Source of the DNA: Methylococcales bacterium
Lineage (GTDB): Bacteria; Pseudomonadota; Gammaproteobacteria; Methylococcales; Methylomonadaceae
Direction of reading: 5' to 3'
Assembly (NCBI GenBank): GCA_028715725.1
Contig: JAQURG010000011.1
Location: 23,272-87,271, forward strand
DNA length: 64,000 bases
Part shown: positions 18,962 to 28,209 of the stretch, piece after piece
Layout of the letters: every line of letters starts with the position of its first letter
Numbering within the stretch: the stretch's first letter is position 1
The notes under the pieces: generated by a model
The model's database searches: none
Told to the model about the DNA's origin: nothing
The model's input: only the letters and a program-made list of their open reading frames with translations
Position numbers and translations under genes: made by a program

Positions 18962-20683
18962 ATGAACAAAATCTTCCGCTATCATGCCATCACTTTCCTG
19001 TTCGGCTATTTACCGGCCGTCATAAACGCCGCACCCGTTATTCCCAATTCGGGTTTAATCATGCGTGAAAGCAGTAAAATGCCGATGATGCCTAAAAAGC
19101 CCGTCGACACAGTGATAGAGCAGCCGCCTCTTAAAAAACCCATGGCAGTGCAAAGTAATTTGCGGGTCCCCGTGAAAAACTTTAGTTTTAGCGGAAATAC
19201 CCAATTTCCAACGAGCACCTTGCAGTCCCAGCTAGGCGGCTACACCAACCGCGAGCTTGGCTTTACCGAATTGCAACAGGCCGCGGCGGTAATTACCGAT
19301 TATTATCGAAATGCGGGGTTTCTGGTTGCTTATGCCTATTTACCCGAACAAACCCTGGAAAACGGGCAAGTACAACTGGCTGTTTTTGAAGGACGTCTGG
19401 ATGATCAGCATTTGAAGGGACAGGGCATCACTCTGCTCAACGACACCCGGATTAACAAAGGAGTATTGCAAAAATTCCTGAACACATTGCCTGAAGGCAG
19501 CATGATCACTGAAAATAATATGAATGATCTGAGCTTGCGGCTCAATCAACTGCCGGGAATAAATGCCAAAGTGGTGTTGGCGCCGGGCAAGGAAACAGGC
19601 AGTTCATCCTTGGCAGTCAAAGTCAGGGAGGCACCGGTAATAACCGGTTACGCCTCCACTGATAATTATGGCTTGTATGCTACCGGCTTTTACCGGTTTG
19701 ATGGTGGAGTAAGCATTAACGATCCTTTCGGCTGGGGCGATCAACTTAACTTACGCGCCCAAACTACCGAGACAGGAAATGCCGTGGCCGGCTGGGCGGA
19801 TTACAATATAGCGATTAACGGCTATGGCACTCGCCTGGGCGTTAATTTTGCCGAGTTGCATTACAATCTGGGGCGCAGTTTCACTGAGTTACAAGCCGAC
19901 GGTCTTGCCCGCACTGCCGGAACCACCCTCTTGCAGCCGCTGTTGCTCAGACGTAACGCGCAACTGACTGGCTTCGCCCATTACGAACACCGCTGGATGC
20001 AGGATAATATCAATTTGTTTAACAGTCATAACGATCGCGAACTCAACGTCATGAGTTTTTCTTTTGCCGGATCTCTGACCGACTCATGGCTGACAGAAGC
20101 GGCAGTGACTCAAGCTTTCATCAATGTTTCAGCGGGGCAAGTAGACTTCACCGATCATCAGGCGTTTTTACTCAATCAATCCTCAGGTTTAAAGACCAGC
20201 GGCGGCTATCACAAATTTAACTGGCTGCTCAATCGCACGCAGACTATCTGGGGGCCTTTTAGTTTGTATGCCAATTTTCAAGGTCAGATTGCCAGTAAAA
20301 ATCTGGATACATCCGAGCAAATTTCGCTGGGCGGTCCTTATAATATTCGCGCGTATCCGGTTGGGGAAGGCAGCGCGGATGAAGGCTGGCAGTTTAATGC
20401 CGAGACTCGCTACCGGCTGCCGGTCATTCCTAATCTGCCGGGTTATTTGCAACTCATCGGATTTATTGATACGGGTTATGCCCGCGTTAACGCCCAGCCC
20501 TTACCTGGCGATACCCATAACTCGCAGCATTTAACCGGCTACGGCTTTGGCATTAACTGGATGGAAGCCGCCGGTTTCAGTTTACGCACCAGCCTTGCCT
20601 GGCGGGACTCCAGCAGTCAACCGGCCGCAGACCCGAACGCAACAGGGCCTATGGGCTATTTTCAATTGAGCCGGGCGTTTTGA
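18962..20683 (+). CDS. TpsB outer-membrane transporter (FhaC/ShlB family)
   Basis: 573 residues. Order: signal peptide (about 1-24), proline-rich linker, POTRA_2 domain (about 65-140, NLRVPVKNFSFSGNTQFPTS), second POTRA (about 140-215), then a 16-strand beta-barrel of ShlB/FhaC type containing QISLGGPYNIRAYPVGEG, the conserved L6-loop region, and ending in FQLSRAF with the terminal Phe typical of outer-membrane proteins. It should carry the exoprotein encoded upstream across the outer membrane through TPS-domain/POTRA recognition. In most TPS loci tpsB precedes tpsA; here it follows. A hairpin downstream marks the end of the unit. Confidence 0.92.
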   Translation: MNKIFRYHAITFLFGYLPAVINAAPVIPNSGLIMRESSKMPMMPKKPVDTVIEQPPLKKPMAVQSNLRVPVKNFSFSGNTQFPTSTLQSQLGGYTNRELGFTELQQAAAVITDYYRNAGFLVAYAYLPEQTLENGQVQLAVFEGRLDDQHLKGQGITLLNDTRINKGVLQKFLNTLPEGSMITENNMNDLSLRLNQLPGINAKVVLAPGKETGSSSLAVKVREAPVITGYASTDNYGLYATGFYRFDGGVSINDPFGWGDQLNLRAQTTETGNAVAGWADYNIAINGYGTRLGVNFAELHYNLGRSFTELQADGLARTAGTTLLQPLLLRRNAQLTGFAHYEHRWMQDNINLFNSHNDRELNVMSFSFAGSLTDSWLTEAAVTQAFINVSAGQVDFTDHQAFLLNQSSGLKTSGGYHKFNWLLNRTQTIWGPFSLYANFQGQIASKNLDTSEQISLGGPYNIRAYPVGEGSADEGWQFNAETRYRLPVIPNLPGYLQLIGFIDTGYARVNAQPLPGDTHNSQHLTGYGFGINWMEAAGFSLRTSLAWRDSSSQPAADPNATGPMGYFQLSRAF

Positions 20684-20741
20684 AGATTAAAATTTTTCAG
20701 ATTGCGAGATGATGGGCGGATTTTGGATAATGCTCAGACCA

Positions 20742-20772
20742 ATGAGCGGCTTTAAAGCGGCTCATTTCCTTA
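20742..20772. terminator. Hairpin between convergent tpsB and kinase genes
   Basis: ATGAGCGGCTTT (20742-20753) and AAAGCGGCTCAT (20754-20765) pair with a single G-G mismatch and are followed by TTCCTT. The position between two converging genes suits a bidirectional terminator. Confidence 0.55.
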
Positions 20773-20860
20773 ATACGCATTTCTGTTCATTTCGCTCTGC
20801 ACATTCACTGTAAAAGCTCAATCAAGGAATGGGTGCGCTGCGACTTGCAGTCATCCATTA

Positions 20861-22525
20861 TTAATACAATGTATAGCGGGCTTGTGTCCATGAATACGGA
20901 CCACTTTGCACCTGTTCAGAAACACTGCCATCGTTGTTCAATAATTCGACAGCTTTCGGAAAACGCTGTGCGCTTGCTATGATAGTGACCGTACTGCTGC
21001 CGGGAAGGCCTTTAACCGGAACTTTAATTCCTTTGGGTGGAAATACGAGTTCTTTATTGGCAGGCAGTAACTGATCCGGTTGACGAGGATTAGGGCGTAA
21101 AATTGTGACAATGCCCTTGGCATCCCGATCAGTAATTCGAACATACATAGGCTGCGTCAATCTAAAGCTCAACTGGAAAGACTCACCATTTTTGTACTCC
21201 GGTTTTGACGTTTCTATATGGGCTACGCCATCGCTGCTTGTGGAGCTGTAATCAGGCTCACTGCTTATTTGTGCCGGCTTCTGGGCCGGCGCTGTCGGCT
21301 CCTCTGCCGGAACAACCTTTTGAACCGGAACAGGCGAAGTAATGGGAGCCTGGGTTTGACCCTGGCCGAAAACAGGAGCGGAAATTGGAGTCTGTGGAGA
21401 TAGCTGGGTAACTGCAGAAGGCTGAGGTTGATCAATTTCGGGTGGAGATATTGGCTCGTTTGCTCTCCAAAATAACGCCAGCCCTGCAATAATAAGCAGG
21501 CAGCCGCCGATACCCAGATATTTCAGCCACGGCGTTTTAACCGGCCGTAATTTATCCAGCAATTCATTAATACTGCCGGTGCGCTGGTCCCTTTCGAAGG
21601 CTAAGGCCTCGTTCAGAGCTTCCATTTGCCGATGATTTAAACCTTTTATCGGAGCGGCTTTATGAATTTTCTGCCTGTAAAATTGTTTACCCGTCAGTAT
21701 TTCATAGATCACGCACCCGAACGCATAGATATCATCACGGGCATCGGGCGGATAATCCCGTTGCATTTCGGGTGAGGCATAGGCCACCGTTAATGCGCCC
21801 AGTTCATGCCCGCCAAATTTGGTTTCATCCCCCTTATTTTCGTTAATCTTGGAAGCAATGCCAAAATCCAGCACTTTTACGAGGCCATCATCAGTGATAA
21901 AGACATTCCCGGGCTTGATGTCACGGTGTACGATATTGTTTTCATGCGCGTAAGCCAGCGCATTGCCTATGCCTTCAATGATGAACCATGCTTGAGCCAG
22001 ACTCATCGGCGTACCCTTAAGGTAATCGCCAAGCGTTTTTCCGGTAAGGTATTCCATGGTCATATAAACTATCGGACCATCCCTGTCAAAGCCGTGAACC
22101 TTGATAATGTTCGGGCAATTCGACAGCATTTTGGTTCTGTCAAAGTCGCTGTATAAAGACCTGACCAACTGTTTGTTTTCTGATAACTCAGGTTTCAATA
22201 CCTTGATGGCAACATAAGGGTCGCGGGCTTCCACTTCCTCCCAGACTTTATTCAGCGCCTTAAAAACCGTTCCCATGCCCCCTTCGCCCAATAAGGCGAC
22301 CAGTTCGAAGGTATCTTTAATAATGCTGCCAATCCCTAACTCAACTCCGGCAATAGAACCTGTATCAGTATAACTTCTTGTTACATGAGTCGTTTGTTCG
22401 AAAACTGACTCTCTTTGTGATGATATATCGCGCAGCCTCGAATTCAGCGCCGACCCGCTATCGGGTTCTCCCGTATTAATAAGAGTGGCATCGTTATCAT
22501 TAGGGGCAGGCGGCTTTTCGCTCAT
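20861..22525 (-). CDS. Transmembrane Ser/Thr protein kinase with C-terminal DUF4384-like domain
   Basis: 554 residues. The kinase domain (about 70-330) has the Gly loop LGEGGMGTVFKA (79-90), VAIK with Lys108, HRDIKPGN (200-207) and DFG (220-222), all intact. A single membrane helix (about 336-354) leads to a Pro/Gln-rich linker and a periplasmic DUF4384-like beta domain (about 435-554, GESFQLSFRLTQPMYVRITD). This fits the PpkA role in T6SS threonine-phosphorylation pathways: membrane kinase, FHA-protein substrate, PP2C antagonist (PppA at 62818-63546). It is about 53% or more alike by eye to the kinase at 29788-31425. It is the most downstream gene of the minus-strand accessory module. Confidence 0.88.
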   Translation of the reverse strand: MSEKPPAPNDNDATLINTGEPDSGSALNSRLRDISSQRESVFEQTTHVTRSYTDTGSIAGVELGIGSIIKDTFELVALLGEGGMGTVFKALNKVWEEVEARDPYVAIKVLKPELSENKQLVRSLYSDFDRTKMLSNCPNIIKVHGFDRDGPIVYMTMEYLTGKTLGDYLKGTPMSLAQAWFIIEGIGNALAYAHENNIVHRDIKPGNVFITDDGLVKVLDFGIASKINENKGDETKFGGHELGALTVAYASPEMQRDYPPDARDDIYAFGCVIYEILTGKQFYRQKIHKAAPIKGLNHRQMEALNEALAFERDQRTGSINELLDKLRPVKTPWLKYLGIGGCLLIIAGLALFWRANEPISPPEIDQPQPSAVTQLSPQTPISAPVFGQGQTQAPITSPVPVQKVVPAEEPTAPAQKPAQISSEPDYSSTSSDGVAHIETSKPEYKNGESFQLSFRLTQPMYVRITDRDAKGIVTILRPNPRQPDQLLPANKELVFPPKGIKVPVKGLPGSSTVTIIASAQRFPKAVELLNNDGSVSEQVQSGPYSWTQARYTLY

Positions 22526-22613
22526 GAAAGAATCTGCCGCTTTAAATGGGATAGGTAAAAATAATTATCAAGGAATACATTATCTGGCCATTTCCTGTAA
22601 CGTTCGGAGTCAT

Positions 22614-23228
22614 CTATTTTGTGGCGATAATGCGCACCCGCCGATTAACTTCGCTTTCCGGATTTTTAGAGTCAAGCAAATCGGTTTTACCCTTGCCGAG
22701 AATCTGGATACGGGAAGGTTCTATATGAAATGTATCCACTAAATAACGTTTTACTGACTTTGCGCGTTCTTCAGACAGATTTTTGTTATAAGCCTGGCTG
22801 CCGACAGCATCGGTATGACCTTCCACAATAAAGTCCAGATTTTGCAGTTTATCAGAAGCTAACGCTTCGCCCACCGGCTTAAGTTGAGTCTTCGCTATTT
22901 CCGTTAATTCTGCCGAATCATAGCCGAAGAAAATTCCCATCGATATAGCCGACTCGGTATTAGCTTTTTGCAGCGCTTTATTAAATGTTTTCTTAATCTT
23001 CTTTTTATTGATCTTGGGGTTCGCTTCAAGATTGCTCATATCGATAGAGCGGGATTTGCCTATTTGCCCTTCGTAGTTGTCATCGCCCGCTTCAGCAGCC
23101 GGCTTGAGAGCTTCAATGACCTGATCGGCCGAAGGCGTGTTTCTGCCAAAATTAATTTCATCGGCATAAACGATCCTGGCAAGAGCCATTGTGCCGAACA
23201 GACAAAGCAAGAGGTGTTGAGCTTTCAT
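22614..23228 (-). CDS. OmpA-family periplasmic peptidoglycan-binding protein
   Basis: 204 residues from the ATG at 23228, chosen because GGAG lies seven bases upstream and a signal peptide starts there (MKAQHLLLCLFGTMALARIV). The C-terminal OmpA domain (about 90-204) contains FFGYDSAELTEIAKTQLKPV, the peptidoglycan-binding block EGHTDAVGSQAYNKNLSEER and a final NRRVRI. The N-terminal part has no membrane helix. The context suggests it anchors the accessory module, or the T6SS, to peptidoglycan like TagL, but TssL here already has its own OmpA domain. Confidence 0.82.
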   Translation of the reverse strand: MKAQHLLLCLFGTMALARIVYADEINFGRNTPSADQVIEALKPAAEAGDDNYEGQIGKSRSIDMSNLEANPKINKKKIKKTFNKALQKANTESAISMGIFFGYDSAELTEIAKTQLKPVGEALASDKLQNLDFIVEGHTDAVGSQAYNKNLSEERAKSVKRYLVDTFHIEPSRIQILGKGKTDLLDSKNPESEVNRRVRIIATK

Positions 23229-23386
23229 AAAAAACTCCAAGGAAATATTAAATAAAAAGAACTGCAAGATACTCGTTCACTTAACTGAATACATTATCAG
23301 CCCATCAACGGTATTAAAACTTTCTGCCTGGTTTACAGCTTCTTACCATAGAGCGCTGTTGATTTCAAAAATTCCAATAAATATAA

Positions 23387-23411
23387 TTTGGCATTGGTTT
23401 TTTATGCCAAA
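23387..23411 (-). terminator. Possible hairpin between FHA-SLT and OmpA-type genes
   Basis: TTTGGCAT (23387-23394) and ATGCCAAA (23404-23411) pair around a nine-base loop, followed on the minus strand by AT-rich but not T-pure sequence. It may be an attenuator or just chance. Confidence 0.3.
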
Positions 23412-23541
23412 GTAATTAATCCGCTATAAATAATCTTATCAGGCAGCTGCGGAGAGACACGCGTAGTCAAGTTAGATTATACATAAATCCCTTTAAATAA
23501 TTACACAATGATAATCATGCAAGGAAAATGGTATTATTTGG

Positions 23542-25212
23542 CTATCCGTCCTTTTCGCTTTGCTCGATGGCGAGCACGGACAGAGGGGAAATGAATTTAA
23601 AGCCGAAATGCCTCGGGTCTTCGCCAATGACCGCCGCAGAGAATATATAAAAGACATAATCATAAGTCTCTTTAGGTATTTGATACTGCTGAATAAATTT
23701 CCAAAAATTCTTGTCGCGCGGATTGTCGGGCATTTTCTTGATCATGCTTCTCACCCGGTTATGCCCATAGTTATAGCTTGCTATGACCAGCAAACCGGAA
23801 GCCTGAGCTTCGGTGCTGTAAATATATTTCAGGTACTTTGACGCAGCTTGTGTGGCTTTTTTGAAGTCGAACCGGAAGTCCTGTTCATCATATTCCCTGA
23901 CATTAGCCAGCGGGCCTGCTGAAAGCCCATATTCCTGGCCGGTTGTCGCCAGAAACTGCCATGCGCCCTTTGCTATGCCGTAAGGAGTTTCGGGGCCAAT
24001 CGCCTGGGTATCGTAATTACTCTCCTGAAGCGGCAAATAAAGAAAATACTGCGGCAGACCCTCTTCTTCCAACGCAGACATCACTTCAGGCGCATAATTG
24101 TTTTTCTCCATTCGCTCCATCGCACGCTGCATTCTTGATGAATTTTGCCAGTATTTGATGTAGCGGCTGACTTCCTCCGCAAAACCATCAGGCAGCTCCA
24201 GTTCACTCTCACCAAAGCCTCTGGCCACCTTGATTATCAAATCCTCTTCATAACTCGCATCACTGGGAAATCTGAGCCGAAAAGAGGTAGCTTCCTTTAC
24301 ATATTGCTGATACCTGGCATTCATACTTTTCAGTTTTTTCTTTTCCTGCGCTACGCGTTCCTTTTCTGCGGCAATTTTCTGCTGCTCGGCTTTAATTCTT
24401 TCCTGCTCTACCTTCAGCTTTTGACTCATTACAGCCTGCAAAGTTTGCTCCAGCATCTGCGCGCTTTGATCTATCATGACCTCTGACTTGGCCATACTGA
24501 CTTCCAGCGTCTTAATGTCATAGAACATATCAATCGCCAGGGCGCGCGCATTGGCAAGCGCTATCTGCTGATAAGTCACCAGCGCGGCGGACAGTACAAA
24601 TAAAGCGCCCAATATCCAAATGGCTTTATGGTATTTTTTGCCTCGTATAGTCCGGTCTTCATGGATCAGCGTACGCACCATACGGGTGTAATCGCCGGAA
24701 TCCTCGGCCTCTTCTTCAGCCAGCAAGCGGGCTTTTATGGCCGCTTTGGATAAATTTCTGTGAATGTCCTGATAAGAAGTCTCTGGTGAAGCGGGAGCGT
24801 CTTTTACAGGCAATTCCGTTGTTTCCTGTTGATCAGTGGACTGAATGTTCAGGGCAATCCCGGATTTGCCTAACAAGACTGAAACCGGTAAGTTTAATTT
24901 AGACTTACGCTTAACCAGCTTACCCTGGATATAAATGCCGTTGGCGCTGTTCAAATCATAAATCCACCAATCCCGGTTTTCGCATTTAACTTCAAGATGA
25001 TGCCGGCTGACTTCCTTGCTGTGGATGACTATATCATTATCCGGTGATCGCCCTGCGGTGAAACCCTGCGTAAAAAAGAACTCGTTCGCGGCTTTTCCAT
25101 ACGCATCTACCAGATTTACGCGCAACCCCGTCTGAAACACAACAGTGCGATCTGAGTCCAGTTCCTGCTGTTGGGCTCCTAGCGGCATAATGACGGTTTT
25201 ATCGTCCTGCAT
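23542..25212 (-). CDS. FHA domain - membrane helix - coiled coil - lytic transglycosylase fusion
   Basis: 556 residues from the ATG at 25212, which has AGAGGA six bases upstream; a start eight codons earlier lacks one. Residues about 25-115 form an FHA phosphothreonine-binding domain (AGRSPDNDIVI, VSRHHLEV, NSANGIYI). A helix at about 197-215 crosses the membrane. A charged coiled coil (about 225-300, KLKVEQERIKAEQQKIAAEK) spaces out a C-terminal SLT domain (about 380-556) with LPLQESNYD, where Glu397 is the probable catalytic acid, then GPxTPYGIAKGAWQFLATTG and ASYNYG. The FHA domain is cytoplasmic and the hydrolase periplasmic, so a phosphorylation signal from the neighbouring kinases could control wall cutting for T6SS assembly (inference). 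Confidence 0.87.
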   Translation of the reverse strand: MQDDKTVIMPLGAQQQELDSDRTVVFQTGLRVNLVDAYGKAANEFFFTQGFTAGRSPDNDIVIHSKEVSRHHLEVKCENRDWWIYDLNSANGIYIQGKLVKRKSKLNLPVSVLLGKSGIALNIQSTDQQETTELPVKDAPASPETSYQDIHRNLSKAAIKARLLAEEEAEDSGDYTRMVRTLIHEDRTIRGKKYHKAIWILGALFVLSAALVTYQQIALANARALAIDMFYDIKTLEVSMAKSEVMIDQSAQMLEQTLQAVMSQKLKVEQERIKAEQQKIAAEKERVAQEKKKLKSMNARYQQYVKEATSFRLRFPSDASYEEDLIIKVARGFGESELELPDGFAEEVSRYIKYWQNSSRMQRAMERMEKNNYAPEVMSALEEEGLPQYFLYLPLQESNYDTQAIGPETPYGIAKGAWQFLATTGQEYGLSAGPLANVREYDEQDFRFDFKKATQAASKYLKYIYSTEAQASGLLVIASYNYGHNRVRSMIKKMPDNPRDKNFWKFIQQYQIPKETYDYVFYIFSAAVIGEDPRHFGFKFISPLSVLAIEQSEKDG

Positions 25213-25248
25213 GAAATCCTCTTGATTAGAACGCAACCAAACCTTTAA

Positions 25249-26502
25249 TCATAAAAGCAACTTCTGCTGTTTTTTACCCACAGCCCGAGTTTCAAACAGG
25301 TGCGTCTTTGGCTGCATCAACGCCAGCTCCAAAGCGGCCGCCTGACGTTGACGCTGTTTACCAGATATCAACACGGACTGACATTGAGACTCGCTAACCG
25401 GTTTTCCTGATAAATAACGAACGCCGGGTAAAAAATTGTGTTGGTGCTGCTTCCACCAATGCTCTATCAATAGCGGGTCTGGACATGGCAAATCCTCGTC
25501 CGGGTCCATAGCGACCTTCTCATCTTCCGGGTTTTCTGTTGGGCCGGTCGCAAAATTCTCCGGCAACTTGCCTTCCAAATCTTCATAGGCAATGTCCACA
25601 CCGCTGATAAAACTAAAGGATTCTCCGGCAATCCTTGCCAGTTTCGGCGATTCCATTTGCTTGAGTAACCAGGGTATGTAGCCTGGATCGCCCGCTATAC
25701 CGGCGCCTATGATTGCCTCCCTGATTCTATCCTCACTTTGCGCCTGTATTTTTAATAAGGCTTTGACCTGCTGAAGGTCAAGTACGCGAAGAGCCACAGA
25801 CATTGCTTTAACAGAGAAATCTGAGCCCTCAATAATCCTGGTGTGCAGTGAAGATAAAGCCTTGCCTCGTCCACCTAAAAGCACAGCTGACCATGCCGCC
25901 CAAAACCCAATGGCGGTATCCTGATGGCTAACCTGTTCCAGCAATATGGATTTCAGATCAACCCGTCCCAGTTCGCCGGCAGCTCTCAGCGCACGAGCTC
26001 TCAGTTGAAAATTATCATTGTGAATGGCCTCATCAAGATATTTACCCGGATCAACTCGATGAATTGCGCATGCAGCAATTCCTGCTTGCCGCCATAGCGG
26101 ATTTTTTGAAACCAGCAACCCGTTAACTTTTCCCTGTAGATGATGGGGTTCCACCCACCCGAATGCGGAAATAAGTCCGGTTAAAGTCTCCGGCGCTTCT
26201 TCAGCGACCTGATAAACCTTGTCAATCCGCTCAATATGACTCCCTTCCAGGGCCAGGACAGCGGCGGCAAAAACTTCTCCGCGCTCTTTAAATTCCAGAT
26301 TATGACGACAAGCCTCCCAACCATAATCACCGGCAATCCTGAGGCCGTCGATATGCGCTTCGACACGCCCATCCAGTTTAGCCAGATCTTTTAAGTTATA
26401 GTGTGGAGCATAAATCGCGTTATGCCTTAACAACCAAAGAAATGCCGCTTCTTCAGCATGCTGGTCAATAATATGCGGAATAACCGGTGGAGTTTGCATC
26501 AT
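25249..26502 (-). CDS. TIGR02270-like HEAT-repeat protein associated with T6SS
   Basis: 417 residues, no signal peptide or membrane helix. The N-terminus (IIDQHAEEAAFLWLLRHNAI, then LDGRVEAHIDGLRIAGDYGW) matches my memory of TIGR02270, a conserved protein found near T6SS genes. The middle has HEAT-like helical pairs rich in Ala and Leu (NPLWRQAGIAACAIHRVDPG, LRARALRAAGELGRVDLKSI). The C-terminus is basic. Function is not known; helical repeats suggest a scaffold. It lies 36 bases upstream of the FHA-transglycosylase gene on the same strand and is probably cotranscribed. Confidence 0.7.
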   Translation of the reverse strand: MMQTPPVIPHIIDQHAEEAAFLWLLRHNAIYAPHYNLKDLAKLDGRVEAHIDGLRIAGDYGWEACRHNLEFKERGEVFAAAVLALEGSHIERIDKVYQVAEEAPETLTGLISAFGWVEPHHLQGKVNGLLVSKNPLWRQAGIAACAIHRVDPGKYLDEAIHNDNFQLRARALRAAGELGRVDLKSILLEQVSHQDTAIGFWAAWSAVLLGGRGKALSSLHTRIIEGSDFSVKAMSVALRVLDLQQVKALLKIQAQSEDRIREAIIGAGIAGDPGYIPWLLKQMESPKLARIAGESFSFISGVDIAYEDLEGKLPENFATGPTENPEDEKVAMDPDEDLPCPDPLLIEHWWKQHQHNFLPGVRYLSGKPVSESQCQSVLISGKQRQRQAAALELALMQPKTHLFETRAVGKKQQKLLL

Positions 26503-26598
26503 CGTATCAGTGTCTTATAAAGATAATCCGGTAAAAGCTTATTCTGTACCCATAAGATAATAATTGGCAATGCTAACAGTCGCTTCCATCGGTTAAAT

Positions 26599-28033
26599 TT
26601 ACGTATCCCACGGCCCGGCCAAGGCCTTTAGCGGTTCTGCCACGGACTGAAACCTGGCCAGAAGCACGATGTTACTGCTGCGGTGACTGATAAACGGCAT
26701 GATGCCCTGATTCAGAACCTTTTCCATTGCCCGGTCGCTCAAACAAACCTCTGCGCAAGGCTGCAATAGGGATTCGCCGTGTTGTTTGAGAATGTATGCC
26801 GGAAGATCGTCGATTTGCAAATTATCGCCGAGCTGCATCGACCAGCCCCATTCGCTGAAGGAACGGCCAATCAATAAGGCGCAATAAAACGCAGAATTAC
26901 CCCATAAGAAAGCCTGATGCGGTTCTTGTGCGAGCGGCATTTCCTTGAAGTCGAAGCACTCCGCTGGATCGGTATCGCGACCATACGGCAAGCGTAATAA
27001 AATCCGCGGCAGCGCCAAGCCAATCCAGGAGGCTATAGGGCTTTGCCTGAGCGCATGCCAGCGTTTTTTCGCTTCAGGCGCCAATTCCTCCAGATCATGC
27101 GGAGACTCGGCCAATGACCTGCAACCCAGCAAATCTGGATCGGCTTCCGCAATAAACGGACATCCCACATGAGGCGCCAAGATCCCGCAGGCCGCAAGCA
27201 GCGCCGCATCTTCGGCGCTACCGCCGAAACGATAATTTCCGATCAGCAGCGACCAGGGCTCGCTGCCGAAGCTCGCGCCCACCAACTGGCGATACAATCC
27301 GGATTCGGTCAGATTTTCTCCGGCCTCGCTCAATTCTGCCAATAGCTGCTCTTTCGTGATATCCAAAATATGCAGCGATAACGCTATCAGACCTGTCACG
27401 AGCATTTGCAACGAGCGCCAGCACGCTTCAAGCGCCTGAAAATCCGGATGATGCAGTAGTTTGCGCATTTTGGCGCTTAATGCATCATCCATGGCCTTCA
27501 AATAAACATCCTTGAATAGCGGCGCGTCGGGAACGATATACTGGGCAATGATAGTCTTGATATAGCTTGCGGCGGCGTTTTTTGCCTGCTGCTTAGCGGA
27601 ATCTTCAAAATTCGCGGTGCAATCGCCGAGCAGGCGTTCCAGCGTGGAAACGTCGTCTTCCGGTTTTGCCTTGCTTTCTTCCTCTGCCGCAGCCTCGTCC
27701 GCGATAGCAAGATGAGTGCAGTTGTTCGGCCGCCTCCGTAAAAGTGGCGGGATTGCCCAAACGCTCGCGTATATCCGCCAGCCCCTGAAACAGTTCCAGT
27801 TTTCGAAACAGCGCATCCGGATGAAAATCTTCCATCCGGTGAAACGTTAAATCGATTGCCGACGCAGTATCCTGATCCAATTGAATATGAAGCCGCGGAG
27901 CAATTTTTGACATGGTTTGATCGAAATTGTCGATATCGACCTGGAATACGTTCTGTCTTTTGCTGATGGCCGGCTGGCGCTTTCCCCCCGAAAGCCCGCT
28001 TCCGCTGAAATCTCCAAGTATCAGGATGCGCAT
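26599..28033 (-). pseudogene. TssB-TssC-like sheath fusion, split by one frameshift
   Basis: From the ATG at 28033 (GAGGA seven bases upstream; an earlier ATG at 28084 is possible) a frame encodes a TssB-like domain: MRILILGDFSG, QVDIDNFDQTMSKIAPRL, LTFHRMEDFHPDALF. Around 27712-27730 the homology moves to a second frame with an Ala/Glu-rich linker (LAIADEAAAEEESKAKPEDD) and a TssC-like domain: LHHPDFQALEACWRSLQML, SLLIGNYRFGG, WIGLALPRILLRLPYGRDTD. The total length leaves remainder 1 when divided by three, as expected for a single slip, and the join would give about 478 residues. The standard tssB and tssC lie elsewhere in this window, so this is an accessory sheath-like protein. The break sits exactly at the domain boundary, so two separate products, recoding or a sequencing error are all possible. 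Confidence 0.72.
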
Positions 28034-28071
28034 TGCCTCATCCTCGGATCTTCTCGAATTCAAAGTTGATT

Positions 28072-28209
28072 TCAGCCCAGCCATTTGAAAGTGTCATCGA
28101 GTCGTTCCGCCATAACCGTCCCCATCAGTCTTGTAGATGATGCGCTACATACGCGCCCTAAACCCAACCCGTAACAAAAAAACATCAAAAACCAGCAAAA
28201 ACTTGCCAT
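28072..28209 (-). CDS. 45-residue hydrophobic ORF coupled between two genes
   Basis: The ATG at 28209 overlaps the stop of the upstream DUF922-type gene (TAATG), and the stop at 28072-28074 overlaps the possible long start of the TssB-TssC-like gene. The peptide begins MASFCWFLMFFCYGLGLGRV, a hydrophobic start like a signal or membrane segment, and ends polar. I know no family. The overlaps favour translational coupling, but a chance frame between two genes cannot be excluded. Confidence 0.35.
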   Translation of the reverse strand: MASFCWFLMFFCYGLGLGRVCSASSTRLMGTVMAERLDDTFKWLG

